A stretch of DNA of 64,000 nucleotides from Tetrastigma voinierianum (taxonomy: Eukaryota; Streptophyta; Magnoliopsida; Vitales; Vitaceae): contig JAEQBH010000651.1 in the NCBI GenBank assembly GCA_016808115.1, forward strand, positions 1,426,001 through 1,490,000, given 5' to 3'. Below are positions 22,277 through 33,159 of this stretch, piece by piece. The notes beneath the pieces were generated by a model. That model saw only the letters and a list, made by a program, of their open reading frames with translations, was not told the DNA's origin and searched no databases. The translations under genes were made by a program, and so were the position numbers. The first letter of the stretch is position 1. Every line of letters begins with the position of its first letter.

Positions 22277-23350
22277 TTCTACACCTTTGCATATCACTTT
22301 TGTGCCTCTATATGTAACCGTTTTGTCTTCAATTGAACAATTGAATTGCTTTAATTGAACAATTGAATTGCCTTTAATTGAAAAATTGAAACCTTGCATG
22401 TTACCTTAATGCTAGAACAAGTCCATGTTTGAAGCAATTTTTGGTCAGTTGAAGTTCCAGCATTATCAACCTTGAACATTTCCCCTTCGAGCTAATTCAC
22501 ACACTACACACCAGATATTGTTGATAGGCTGTGAAATTATATACCTCCCTTCACTTTGCAAAGCCGGCCTTAGACCTGTTGACGATCCATAATAGGTTTG
22601 TATTACCCACATTTGAAGACCAATGTTGTCTTCCAAAAAGGAAAAGAAAAAGCAAAAAGAAAAAGAAAAGAAGAAAAAGAAAAATAAAAGTCGTGAAGCT
22701 TTGCCTTGAAGCTTAGAACACGATAGGGTATATGGCGGAGCCTTTAAAAAACCGATGCCCTAAACCTTAATTGGTTGGGAGTCATCGACTTAGTGTTAAG
22801 TTACGGTGGATGGGTAGAGTTTAGCGTATTGTAGGTGCTTAATTCTGAAGTCATTCGAGTCAGGGGTGAAGCAGCGAGTTTGTGGTAAAGTGATCCTTTT
22901 GACGATGCCTAAGCCTTAATTGGTTGGGAGTCATCGGTGGACCCCGTTACGGACTTTGGTGAAGTCGAGTCTTTAGCATTGCACCCTACAATTTTAGTGA
23001 GTGAAGAAATAAGTGTGTGGCGATCCTATTTAGGTTGTTCAGTTTAGGCTATGGAAATAGCTAGGTTGGGAGAGAATAATTTTGCAATTTATTGGCTCAA
23101 TCTGGATTTTGTGGGACATTAGATTTCAGTGGAAATTCAAGTTGAATTCTTTGGATCCGATGTTGACCTAAAATTTGTTCTTTTATGGTTTTTGCTCTCT
23201 CATGTAGGTTTTCAAACTTGGTATCAATTGTTCATTTTAAAGGCATTGCTTATATGTACATACACCTTTTTGAACCATAAACTTTTTGAGAAAATCACTG
23301 CATACATTTCCTTTTTGTTTTAGCATTGCTAAGGGACTAGCAACGTGTCG
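21991..23350 (+). other. B 3' untranslated region
   Basis: Conserved with A from about 22099 (AGGATTCATGTATTAGCC) onward. It holds a (TA)n run, a purine-rich GAAAAG tract (22637-22688), two copies of a GATGCC...GGGAGTCATCG block (22753 and 22904), and ends with TTGCTAAGGGACTAGCAACG before the PPT. A lysine-rich open frame over the purine tract is not considered a gene. Confidence 0.75.
22202..22273. repeat. (TA)n microsatellite, about 36 units
   Basis: Uninterrupted TA run in the B 3' UTR. The matching position in A (about 30615) has no TA run. Confidence 0.97.
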
Positions 23351-23361
23351 GTTGGGGGGTG
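23351..23361 (+). other. Polypurine tract of B
   Basis: GTTGGGGGGTG immediately before the 3' LTR. Confidence 0.88.
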
Positions 23362-24978
23362 TGATTAGTGCCCAAAAGTTCTATTTTGAGCCCTATTCGA
23401 GATAGGTTTAAGGTGCTTTGCCTTCATCGTATCAATTAAGCCAATTGAGTACAGGTCTACTTAGTATCTACTTATGCCATTTCGAGGTTATTTATGGTTA
23501 TTTTGCGGGTTTTGTGTACCTCGATCATTAAAGTGAATTTGATATCGAGATGTGTTGAACCATGAAGGTGAAACTATTTCGACCATCAACATATGAAATT
23601 CGATGATGAAATGAAAGGCAAAGTGAAGATGGAGGATGCATTAGGGGTGCAGTAGGCAAAGCAGTGAAGAACAGCAATTCCAGGAAATTTCGCTATGATT
23701 GCGAAAATTTCGTGGGATTCTTGAAAATTTGCGACCATAAGCGAATTTTGTAATCTAGCGAAATTGAGAAATTTAAGCTAGGCTAGCGAGAGTAGAAATT
23801 CGCTAGGCTAGCGAAAGCTCGCTATATGAAAAAATCCTTTGTGCCTAGCGAAATTCTTCATTTTCGCTATCTCAAATTTTCTCTAGGCTAGCGAAATTTA
23901 AGCTGGCATGCGAATTCCTTTGTGCATAGAAAATTCTCATTTCGCTATCTACTGTCTGAATTGTTAAATTGAGAGTTTTCGCTATCACCCAGCTAAATTC
24001 TCACATAGAAATTCCTTGCCACAGTAATTATGTGTAGTGTGCGAACTGACCCCGTTTTGGTGTATTACCTCCTTGTCCCTTGTATTAGCCAATATTTTAG
24101 GTTTCTTGTAGTTTCACATTGGGTGGCCTATATAAGCCCCAGTCATTTTGTAACTAAGCGATCATGCGACTTTTCATTTGTGTAAATATCTATGGCTTTC
24201 ATTTTAGGGTTGCTTTTCTCTCTTCTCTCTCATCTTTCTTTTATTTTCCTAGGCTGCCAAACACTCCTGAGACGACAAACTCAAGATCTTGCTCAGCCTT
24301 ATAACTGAAGAAGGGTTGCTAGCTTGGTTTGTAGTAGTTGCGGAGTTGTCCTCATGTTTTGAATGCTGGGTACTGTATTTATGGCTCCATCTTCCAAACT
24401 GGGGTTGAATATCCTTTAATGTCATTACTTTGGCCAATACTTACAATGCTTTGAGTCTGATGCATACTTATTGTTAGATGCCAGCTGTTATTCTTTAGAA
24501 TGGTCTTTACGAGCCTTTGAAATGAGGTTAGTGCTAGGGTTTTGAACTAAAGGCTGTGGATGCATGTTGCCTGTGTTGACTGAATAGGAGTGGTTTTTTT
24601 TAGGATTAGGTTTTATAGTTAAACAAAGATCCGGTTATGGCTTGGACTATGGGTTGCTTGCCCATAATGAGATATAACAGAAAGTTACTTGTTTGCCCGT
24701 ATTATCAGTAGTAACCTAAACCTTCAAAGTTACCTTTCACTTCACTTTGGTTTTTCACAATTAATCAGCATCAAACATCTTCCACTGTTTGTAGCTCAAA
24801 ATCCAAAAATCCAAATTAAAAGCCTCATATTTCTTAACGTCTGAGTCATTCGTAGGATGAAAACCCGTTTCAGTGTTCGACCCACTAGACCCTTTATCTC
24901 TGTGATAGCTTGACTCTGACGATGGGAGAACATAAACAAATTTTATTTGATTCGCTCACCCTACCGTGGCACGAATCA
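23362..24978 (+). repeat. B 3' LTR
   Basis: TGATTAGTGCCC to CACGAATCA. U3 palindrome cluster at about 23690-24010, TATA-like box in GGCCTATATAAGCCCC near 24130. Confidence 0.95.
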
Positions 24979-24983
24979 GCCTT
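24979..24983. repeat. TSD of B, right copy (GCCTT)
   Basis: Follows CACGAATCA, the B LTR end. Confidence 0.95.
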
Positions 24984-25329
24984 GACTATATGTCATTTGC
25001 CCTAATGCGAGGAAATAACCCGAGGACATCTTAATAACCCCATTTTATCAAGCTAGTGACCCAAGCCTTCAAGGTTTCCATTTCACATTTCATTTAAAGC
25101 TATTCGGCTAGCCAATTATTCTGACTCAACACTTTTTGTCTGAATCCGAAAAATTCAAACAAAAGTCTCACCATTTTCAAACATGATGCAGATCATTTGT
25201 GGGATGAAAACCCATCCCGTGTTCAACCTTAGGCAAGCCCATCTTTGCGGTAGCTTAGCTTTCACGACGGTAGGAAAAATAGGAAACAAATTTTGTTGAT
25301 TTCGGATCACCTTACCATGGCACGAATCA
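24979..25329 (+). repeat. A 5' LTR, second part
   Basis: Resumes after B with GCCTTGACTATATGTCATTT, matching the A 3' LTR from about 32821; ends CACGAATCA. Confidence 0.93.
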
Positions 25330-25331
25330 AA

Positions 25332-25350
25332 TGGTGCCGTTGCCGGGGAT
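25332..25350 (+). other. Primer binding site of A (tRNA-Asp type)
   Basis: TGGTGCCGTTGCCGGGGAT; one base (T for C) differs from the B PBS. Confidence 0.88.
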
Positions 25351-25671
25351 GGTGCCAAACTACGAATGATGAGTTGATATGTACTTGTAATCCACATTAC
25401 AAGTGTTGGTATTATTAACCTTTTTGAATTTCGTTTGTAAAATTACAAGTTTTTCTTTACTTAGCGAGTTATTCTTATTTGTGTTTAATTTTGATCAATT
25501 TTGTTTAGCTAACTGCTGATCCATTTGGCAAACCTCCTTATTTGTTCTTTGTTTTATCTCATTTTGTGTTACAGGTGTTTATGCGCAGGATAGAGAGGAA
25601 TATCGAGTAGATTGCAAAGAGTGAGTCACCAGGTTAGGTAATTTTGTGAAATCGTGTGCCGCAGTGAACAA

Positions 25672-28059
25672 ATGGATCCTCTACTGAGGAACAGCAAGTC
25701 AACAAAGCAACCCCTATAGATCAAAACTAACATACGAGGTCAATGAGGGATACATGCACCTCTGGGTTAGTGCTCCTTCCTGCATCATACCTCCTGCTGA
25801 GGATATAGCAGTGAGACCTTATTTGGTGCCCACAGCTTCCCTTTCATGGTATGGAGAATGAAATCATACACCCATATAAGGGATTTTGAGGAGGTGTGCA
25901 TAACCTTTGGGAGGGTGAAATTGACATGGATTTGTTGAAGTTGAAAACATTTCATTGAGCCTCAAAGAAGACAAAGCCAAGATACGGCTTAATTCACGAG
26001 ACCCGAAACCATCGAGAAATTTGGGTATTGCGGGCAGAATTATAAAATTCTTTCAATGCTCAGAACAACAATTTGAAGAGAAGCCCAATCTACGTTTGCT
26101 ACCCACGACGAGAGGTTCTCCGGTGCTCGAGAAGGTTCATGGAGACCATCGATTCTTGTCCACATCATGGTTCGACACTTGGATCTTGTAAGCCACTTCT
26201 ATGGTGGCATGTCCCAACCATGAAGCAACTTTTGGAAACAATGTGGTGAAGGACTTCTGAGCAAGCATCGGATGAAACCATGGATTTTTTGAATTATGTG
26301 GCTGAAACTTCGGGGTTGAGATGGTCAAACGAAAGTGGAGAAAATGGGCCTTCAGCCCTGAAAATTTTTGCACTTTATGAAGACATGGAGATGAAAGCAA
26401 AAATATCAACCTTGGCTAGGAAAGTGGAAGAGCTGGAAGGAAAAAGGCTCCATGAAGTGCGGCGGTGGCCCGAAAATCACGCGCAGGCGACCATTACATC
26501 AATTGTCAACCCGATGTCATGGAGAACCTTTGTCCAATTGCTCCCTCGGTGAAGGATTTGATGTCGAGCATGCTAATGTCGTGAGCCAATCGACCACAAC
26601 TTAATCTCCATATGGCCAATACATATAATTCCAATTAGAAGAATCACTTACTAATCTCTCACGGAAACCCTAATCCTTGCCTATGTGCCTTGGTGCCAAA
26701 CAACAGTTTGGTTCTCATCTAAACCTGACCATCACCATCCTCTCCTGTGGAACAAGCTATATTAAATTTGAGCAAGGTGGTAGGCAATTTTGTTGAAGCA
26801 AAAAGGGATCAATGTCAGTTAGCCGCAATTAAATCTTGTAAGCCCGAACAAGAGAATAAAGATGGGCTTGAGGAGTAGCCTTAATCGGAAGATTTGTCAT
26901 TCTGATATTCAATCACCAAGATTAACAATCTACTGGAGTACGAGAGGAGATTCCTTCCCAAACACTGCCAAATCAAAGGAGTCCGTAGAGATTGGTTCTT
27001 CCGGCTGAGTTGGATGAAGTAAAGGCCGTCATCACTTTGAGGAGTGGAAAAGAAATTGAGCAACGGTGTGCCACTTGTTGTGGCGAGAAGAAAAGGAAAT
27101 TTGAGCGAGAAGAAGGGTAATAATCAGTGAAGATCAGTGAAGAAAAACATGCCCCCTCAGTTTCCCCGAGCTACTTAAGGCGAAAAAATTCCAAACCAGT
27201 GAGATTTGGGAGGTGTTCGACAAGTGAAATTAAATGTTCGCTTCTTTGGACATGATTGTAGTTGACTTATGCAAAAGTTTTTAAAGGACTGTGCATAGTC
27301 GAAAGGGTTAGGCATTGAAAAAGCATTCACTAACCGAGCAAGTCGGTGCCGTCATCTGGTAGACCCGATGAAATCTGAGGATCTTAGAATCCCCCGATAT
27401 CAGATCAACATTGGTGGGACTTATGACAAGCTGGCGGTAGACTTGGAAGCCCGTGCAAACCCTCTTTGCCGCGTCGATTGTATAAGCAGCTAGGTTTAGG
27501 AGAACTTAAGCTACCCGACATCTGCTATCATTGGCCCGTCGATCGGTGATGAAGGTCCCCAAGGGAATAGTTGAGGATGTGTTGGTAAAGGTGGACAAAT
27601 TCTACTACCCGGTGGACTTTGTAGTGCATGATGCAGGAGCGATAGCAGTGGGTCTAATCATGTGCGATTATTCTAGGAAGACCATTTTGGCCACTTCGAT
27701 CGATAATTAATTGCCGGAATGGAGTCATGCAGCTCACATTTGGAAACATGACATTGGAGCTCAATATTTTTCACTTGAGTAACAAGCACAAGCTAGTGGA
27801 AGATGACAAGCGAGGAGCTAATGAAGTTTGCTTAATTGGTCAAAATGCAGGGAAACCAAAAGCCCCCAAATTGCAAGCAGAATTAGTAAACCAAGATGAA
27901 GCAGTTTATGGGGAGTTATGCATCGATCGCCTGTAGAGCTTGATGGTCGACCCCGAAATCACCGGTGAGAAGAAGTTCAACAAGAAGGAACCAAGCATGA
28001 GAGCTTTAGCATAGGCCATTGCCGGGGTCAAGGAGCTCCTCCTCCTTGACCCTCCATGA
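25672..28059 (+). pseudogene. Decayed gag-protease of element A
   Basis: Same protein as in B, more broken. Start at ATG 25672 (MDP...). Visible pieces: VRPYLVP region (about 25810-25850), THIRDFEEVC (about 25870-25900), DMDLLKLKTF (about 25923), a capsid stretch with frame changes (25955-26190), MKQLLETM (about 26221), MDFLNYVAETSG (26280), DMEMKAKISTLARKVEELEG (26385-26445), ITLRSGKEI (about 27030-27056), the protease region with EDVLVKVDKFYYPVDFVV (27570-27623), and the open end 27727-27936 (MQLTFGNMTLELNIFHLSNK). It ends LLLLDPP-stop at 28059. The protease catalytic triad region (about 27430-27470) is scrambled. Compared with B, losses are mostly one to a few bases. Confidence 0.9.
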
Positions 28060-28407
28060 AGATGAATCGGGGTGAAATTGAGCTGGTTTAGTCACTTTGA
28101 GAAACAAGCTGAAACTCAAAATTTTTATTTTTTGCTTAGAATTGGTCAATTTTTCATATTATGTTATTTTTAGTAACTTCCGTTTTAGTAGCTTTTCTTT
28201 TATTAATCTTATCTTAATTTCATTTATTTTTATTCTTAGGTTTGTTTTTTAAATATTTATTTTGATTTTGTTTTAATTTAGTTCAATTTACCTAAATCCA
28301 AAATTTTTGTTGATTCTTGTGAGATGGTAGAAGGTGCGCGGGGAATTTCCACCAGCAAATCTCGGTCGACTTGCAAGGCACGCACGACCCAGCCGGCTAC
28401 CTCACGG
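28060..28407 (+). other. AT-rich spacer of A, no pol
   Basis: Non-coding AT-rich DNA to about 28320, then rising GC towards the internal TATA. RT/RNase H/integrase would normally lie here; none was recognised. Confidence 0.75.
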
Positions 28408-28440
28408 CTCTATAAAAGAAAGAGGGGGGGAGGGGGGGGC
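28408..28440 (+). promoter_or_regulatory. Putative internal promoter of A
   Basis: CTCTATAAAAG (28408-28418) followed by a G-rich run (GGGGGGGAGGGGGGGG) and then CTTTCTTCCAGCCCTCCCC, the same layout as in B. The U3-type palindrome found in B is not intact here. Confidence 0.45.
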
Positions 28441-28816
28441 TCATTTTCATTTTGATTCATTTCTTTCTTCCAGCCCTCCCCACCCTTTGTTCCTCGATGC
28501 CTGGCTCCCTGCGCGTCATGCACGAGCCACTCTGCGCCTCGATTCTGGCGCATGGCGTGTTCGTGCCACGGCGGCCGTGCGGGTGCCTGCTCTCATGCGC
28601 CCCAGCCTGATGACCTGAGCCTTGCGAGGCGTGTCACGAGTGCCTGAGCCACTGTCCCAGCGGTGCCCGCGCCCCCATTGCGACTATTTGCTAGTCTTGC
28701 CGTCGCGAAGCCCGAGCCGTGCCGAGCCACTGGTCCCGGCTTTGGCCGCGCGCGATACCACGGCCGCTCTGGCTTGTGCCCTCGGCCACTGATACGCCGG
28801 TCTTTAGGCGCGAGAC

Positions 28817-30345
28817 ATGGTCGGTACTCGAGTGGTTATCGCTTCAGGCCCGAGTTGAGTGGTACGAGAGATGGAGGCAGGCATTTCGACTGCCGGTGCC
28901 CATTCTCGGACACACCTATAGTTGCACGGCTTTACGTGGCCCAGCGGCCATACACGAGGAGCGCCCAGGGATTGAGGGCCTCGGCGGATGGACCTCGGGC
29001 CTCTTCTCGGTGCCTCGAGAGGCCTTGGGGAGGCCCGACCCTCCCAGCAGGCCGAACATCGGGCCGGGGAGTCCTCGAGATCTCGGCCGGCCGTCACCTC
29101 CCGATTGATGAGGGCTCATCGCCGGCTTTCACCGGCGAGGATCGGGCGTCCCATGTTCCGCCGTGACGGAATTAGAGAGGCATTAGATTTAAGTGCGGGG
29201 ACTTCACGGGGAGCCATTCTACGATGTACGGCTTGACCAGCGACGTGGTTGAGGAGACTTCGATGAGGCGATCGCGCCGATATTCCTTCTACCATTCATG
29301 ACACGGCGCGGTTCTATTATCCCGGGTGGTGCTTGAGTTTCTGACTCTATGACTTCGAAGTCTTAGAGTCATTCGGAGCTGGGTCGGCGTGGCCGATTAA
29401 GCTAAATTGCTACGAAGCTGCGAACATTCCGGTTGCTTTGGGCTTGCTAGCGAGTAGCAAATTACAGAGGACGAGTTGGCCCACGGCCATCACGGAGGGG
29501 AGATGGTCATTGTCTCGCTAGAGATCTTCACGGAGGGACCCATTGCTCTTGCCGAGGCGACCACCTGGATGCTCCTTGTGGACCACACCCCTTCGGACGG
29601 CTTGTTCCGTTGTAGCGTTATGTTGTTGTGGGGGGAGCCATACTCGAGAGGCCTGTCTGGATCTCGAGAGGATTAGTTTGGAGTCCTCACGAGCTTGTTG
29701 TGACCATTTGCTTCACTTTGAGGAGAAGGTCCCGCCGTAAGGGCGGCTCGGCGAGGAACCTTTGTTGATGTCGCGATTCTTTGAGAGCCGAGGTTAAGAC
29801 TATCTGAGGTTCCTTGAGGAGCCCCGCATCGACGGAGGATCGGATGCGCTCAGGTCACAATCTGGAGCGATCTCTTTACATGCCGATCTCACATCGTTCT
29901 CCGGCGACGGGACCGGGAGGATGTGGCGGATGAGGTGCTTGGAGGACCCCCCAGGAGAGGATCCTGTTCACGAGGTGGAGGTAGAGGTGGAAGGAGCCCG
30001 GAGTTCTTGATTTATCTCCCAGGTCTCCCACCTCCACCTCTCATACGCCCTAGCCCCTGGCCACGCGCGGCCCTTCCTACATATACGGCGGTCTCGGAGC
30101 ATATTCATATCAGTTACGAGGAGCTTGTTCTTTACATTATGGATCTTGTCGTGCGTTTGCTACTACGGGCGTCGTTGGACCAGCGGATGGCGAGCGAGGC
30201 CATTATGAAACACCGATCACGCCGTGCTTCTTGGATCATGAGCCACCTCGGTCTCGCACGAGCCTACACGCAGACTACCCCAGGGACCGATCGGCGGCGG
30301 CCTCCTTGGACATGCTAGCGACAGCCTTGGCGACCGAGATCCTGG
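28817..30345 (+). pseudogene. MVRTR-type second sense ORF of A (env-position ORF, function unknown)
   Basis: GC-rich relic equivalent to 20545-21990 in B, with presumed leader 28441-28816. It begins MVGTRVVIASGP at ATG 28817. Later pieces: MLLVDHTPSDGLF (about 29569-29607), RCSVMLLWGEPYSRGL, HLLHFEEKV (about 29708-29734, a well conserved block of the protein I recall), GDGT (about 29894), an acidic stretch EDPPGEDPVHEVEVEVEGAR (about 29941-30000), a proline-rich region, and near the end ASLDQRMASEAIMKHRS then IMSHLGL (30171-30255), matching the C-terminal coiled region. Stops and frame changes are frequent. The function of this protein family is not known to me; the env-like label is positional only. 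Confidence 0.62.
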
Positions 30346-31656
30346 CATCCACCACCACCAGTGAGGTGGTCACCTCCCTTCTCTAACTCTATCCACACCC
30401 GGTGAGGCATGTTTATACTTTGGTTGGGAGGAAAAGTTAGGATTAGGAAGTGTCTTATCATGTTTTGTATTGTTGTTAGCTTTTTCAACTGCCTACTCTT
30501 TTTGTATAGGATTGTATAGGATTCATGTTTTAGCCAATAGTAGGCAGTGATACTTTTGTTGTGATTAGCTATTTTAAGCATGTATTAGCCATTTTGGTTA
30601 TATCAAAAGCTTTATAGCATTATTTACAGTTTACTACACTTTTGCAAATGATTTTTGTGCATATCTTTTTGTGTTTCTACTCTTGCCTTCTGTTGGAGAA
30701 TTAAAACACTGTATACTACCTTCATGCTAGAACAATTCCATGCATGATTAAGTTTTTGGTCGATTGAAGTTCCAGCATATTCAACCTTTTACATCCGCCT
30801 TTAGCTAATCACACACAGTGCACACCATATTGTACCAATAGGTTGAGAAGCATATACCTCCTCTCGCCTTACCAGCAAGACCTTGGATACATTGGCGACA
30901 TAATAGGTTTGTGTTACCGTGAATGAAGACCAATGTAGTCTTCCAAATGAAAAAAGAAAAGAAAAGCAAAAAGAAAAAGAAAGAATAAAAAGAAAGAAAA
31001 GCGAGTAGCTTTACCTTGAAACCTGAACACGGTCCGAAGGGAATATGGCGAAAGCCTTTAAAGCCCGATGCCCTAAACCTTAATTGGTTGGGAGTCATTG
31101 ACTTAGTGTTCGCTACAAGGGTGGATGGGTGGAGTTTAGCGAGTTGTAGGTGCTTAATTCTCAAAGTCATTCGAAGTCCGGGGTGAAGCCTGTAGAGTTT
31201 ATGGTCAGTTTATCCTTTTGGCTTGATGCCCTAAACCTTAATTGGTTGGGAGTCATCGGTGGACCCCCGTTACACGGACTTTGGTGAAGTCGAGTCTTTA
31301 CCATTGCATCCTGCAATACAGCCAAAGAAAGAAATAAGAGTGTAGCTAGTCCTATTTAAGTTGGTCAGCAGTTTAAGGCCACAGCGTGTAGTTTTGGTTG
31401 GGGGGAGAATAACTGCATGACTTATTAGCTCAGCCCAGTTACCTTAAGACAATTAGGTTTTGGTGGAAGTTCAGGTTGAATTCCTTGGAACCGATGTTGC
31501 CCTAAAACTTGTTTTTATATGGCAATTATTCTCTCATGATGGTTTTGTACAGAGTCTAAATTGTTCATACTAAAGGTAAAGCTTATCTGTACACACACTT
31601 TTTGAACAATATACACTTTTTGTTTTTAGCATTGCTAAGGGACTAGCAACGTGCCG
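30346..31656 (+). other. A 3' untranslated region
   Basis: Homologous to the B 3' UTR: AGGATTCATG at 30518, purine tract with GAAAAG repeats (about 30950-31003), GATGCCCTAAACC...GGGAGTCAT blocks at 31067 and 31225, then TTGCTAAGGGACTAGCAACG near the end. Confidence 0.75.
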
Positions 31657-31666
31657 GTTGGGGGTG
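31657..31666 (+). other. Polypurine tract of A
   Basis: GTTGGGGGTG before the 3' LTR. Confidence 0.85.
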
Positions 31667-33154
31667 TGATTAGTGCCCAAAAAGTGCTATTTTGAATCCT
31701 ATTTAAGATAGGTTTTGAGTGCTTTCTGCGCACTAATCATATGAATGAAACAATTGACATGTGCGGGTCCACTTAGTACCACTAGTCAGTTTCCCGGTTC
31801 GTTTTTGGTAATTTGCGGGTTTTGCGAGCCTCGACCAATAATTTAAGTTTGATGTCGTGTTGATCTTTGAATGTTGAGGATTCACGTTGATTTATCAACC
31901 AAAAATGAAGAAGTGTCAAGTGGAAATGAAAAGGAGATCTGAGCCCTTCGAGGAGCGGGAGGCAAGCGGTTACCGGTATGCATTGCGAAAATTTCCACGA
32001 AGGATGCGAATTTCGCAGCAGTGACTATAATCGTGAAATTTTCGCTATGCACATTTTTTCGTTAAGCTAGCGAAATTTCGCTATCATAGCTAAATTTCGC
32101 TGTCATAGCGAAAGTTACTGTGCATAGTGAAAATTTGAATTTCGCTATGCCTTGCATTTTCATACATGATAAGCGTAATTCTTGCATGAAAATCATTCCT
32201 GTGTTTTGATTCCCAAACGACCTCGTTTTGTTTTTAATTACCATTTTGTCCCTATTGTAATCATATATTTTAGCATTTTGTTATTTCACACAATTGAGGT
32301 TGGCTATATAAACCACCTTATAACTTTTCTTGACCCCAGCTTTATTTTTATTCAAGCTTTCATGACTTTTGGTTTTGAGTTTACATTTGCTCTCTTCTCT
32401 CTCTTCTTTCTCTCATTTTCTTGGCTTCCAAACACACCCCTTGAGGATGACAACTCAAGGGATGCTTGGCTAAGCCTCAAAGCCTTGAAGATGAGGGTTA
32501 CTAGCTTTGTTATTGGTGGTTTGGCAGTGTCCTCATGCTTTAAATGAAACAGGTACTGCATTTATGGCTCCAAACTTTTCAAACTAGGGTTTAATGCTAT
32601 TTAATGTCTTTCATTTGGTCAATACTTGTCATGCTTTAGGGTTGATGCATTCTTAAAGGTAGATGCAGCGACATTCTTCGATGTCATTCCCGAGCCATTG
32701 AAATGAGGTTAATCTTGGGTTTTCCAACGATTGGAACATTGAATGCTCGAGTATATGATTGGACTCAAATAAGGTGTTTTAGGGGTTGAGATTTTATAAG
32801 CTAAACAAAGATCGATTTTGGCCTTGACTATATGTCATTTGCCTAATGCGAGAAATAACCGAGGACATCTTAATAACCCCATTTATCAAGCTAGTGGCCT
32901 TCAAGGTTACCATTTCACATTTTTCATTTCAAGTATTTCGACTAGCCCGAGTGACATAAACTCAACACTTTTTAATGCAAATCGAGAAATCAAACAAAAG
33001 TCTCACCATTTTCCAAACAAGATACGAATCGTTTGTGGATGAAAGCTTCGTCCGTGTTGAACCTAGGCCGCTATCTTTGCATTAGCTTGACTCACGACGG
33101 TAGGAAAATGAAACAAATTTGTTGATTGGGATCACCCTCTTAGTGCGCGAATCA
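31667..33154 (+). repeat. A 3' LTR
   Basis: TGATTAGTGCCC to GCGAATCA, 1488 bp. U3 palindromes at about 31985-32180 (fewer than in the 5' copy); TATA-like box in GGCTATATAAACC near 32301. Confidence 0.95.
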
Positions 33155-33159
33155 AGTTC
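33155..33159. repeat. TSD of A, right copy (AGTTC)
   Basis: Follows the LTR end GCGAATCA. Confidence 0.9.

Larger units (their letters stand above)
15376..24978 (+). mobile_element. Element B: complete non-autonomous Athila/Tat-like element nested in the A 5' LTR
   Basis: Plus strand. LTRs 15376-17010 (1635 bp) and 23362-24978 (1617 bp), internal region 17011-23361 (6351 bp). TSD GCCTT at 15371-15375 and 24979-24983. The best preserved member of the family: perfect tRNA-Asp PBS, clear PPT, gag-protease and the MVRTR-type ORF, but no RT, RNase H or integrase. The LTR starts with GAGCCCTATTCGAG where A has GAATCCTATTTAAG, so A and B are distinct subfamilies. Confidence 0.96.
14186..33154 (+). 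mobile_element. Element A: non-autonomous Athila/Tat-like LTR retrotransposon with gag-protease and MVRTR-type ORF
   Basis: Plus strand. The 5' LTR is 14186-15375 plus 24979-25329 (1536 bp after removing B and one TSD), the internal region 25330-31666 (6337 bp), the 3' LTR 31667-33154 (1488 bp). TSD AGTTC at 14181-14185 and 33155-33159. It contains gag-protease, an AT-rich spacer, an internal TATA-like box, a GC-rich second ORF and a conserved 3' UTR. There is no RT, RNase H or integrase. The LTRs share GAATCCTATTTAAG near their start, which separates them from the B type. Confidence 0.95.

Noticed and set aside
21965..22399. Open frames across the TA run encoding Ile-Tyr repeats
   Set aside because: Microsatellite translation only.
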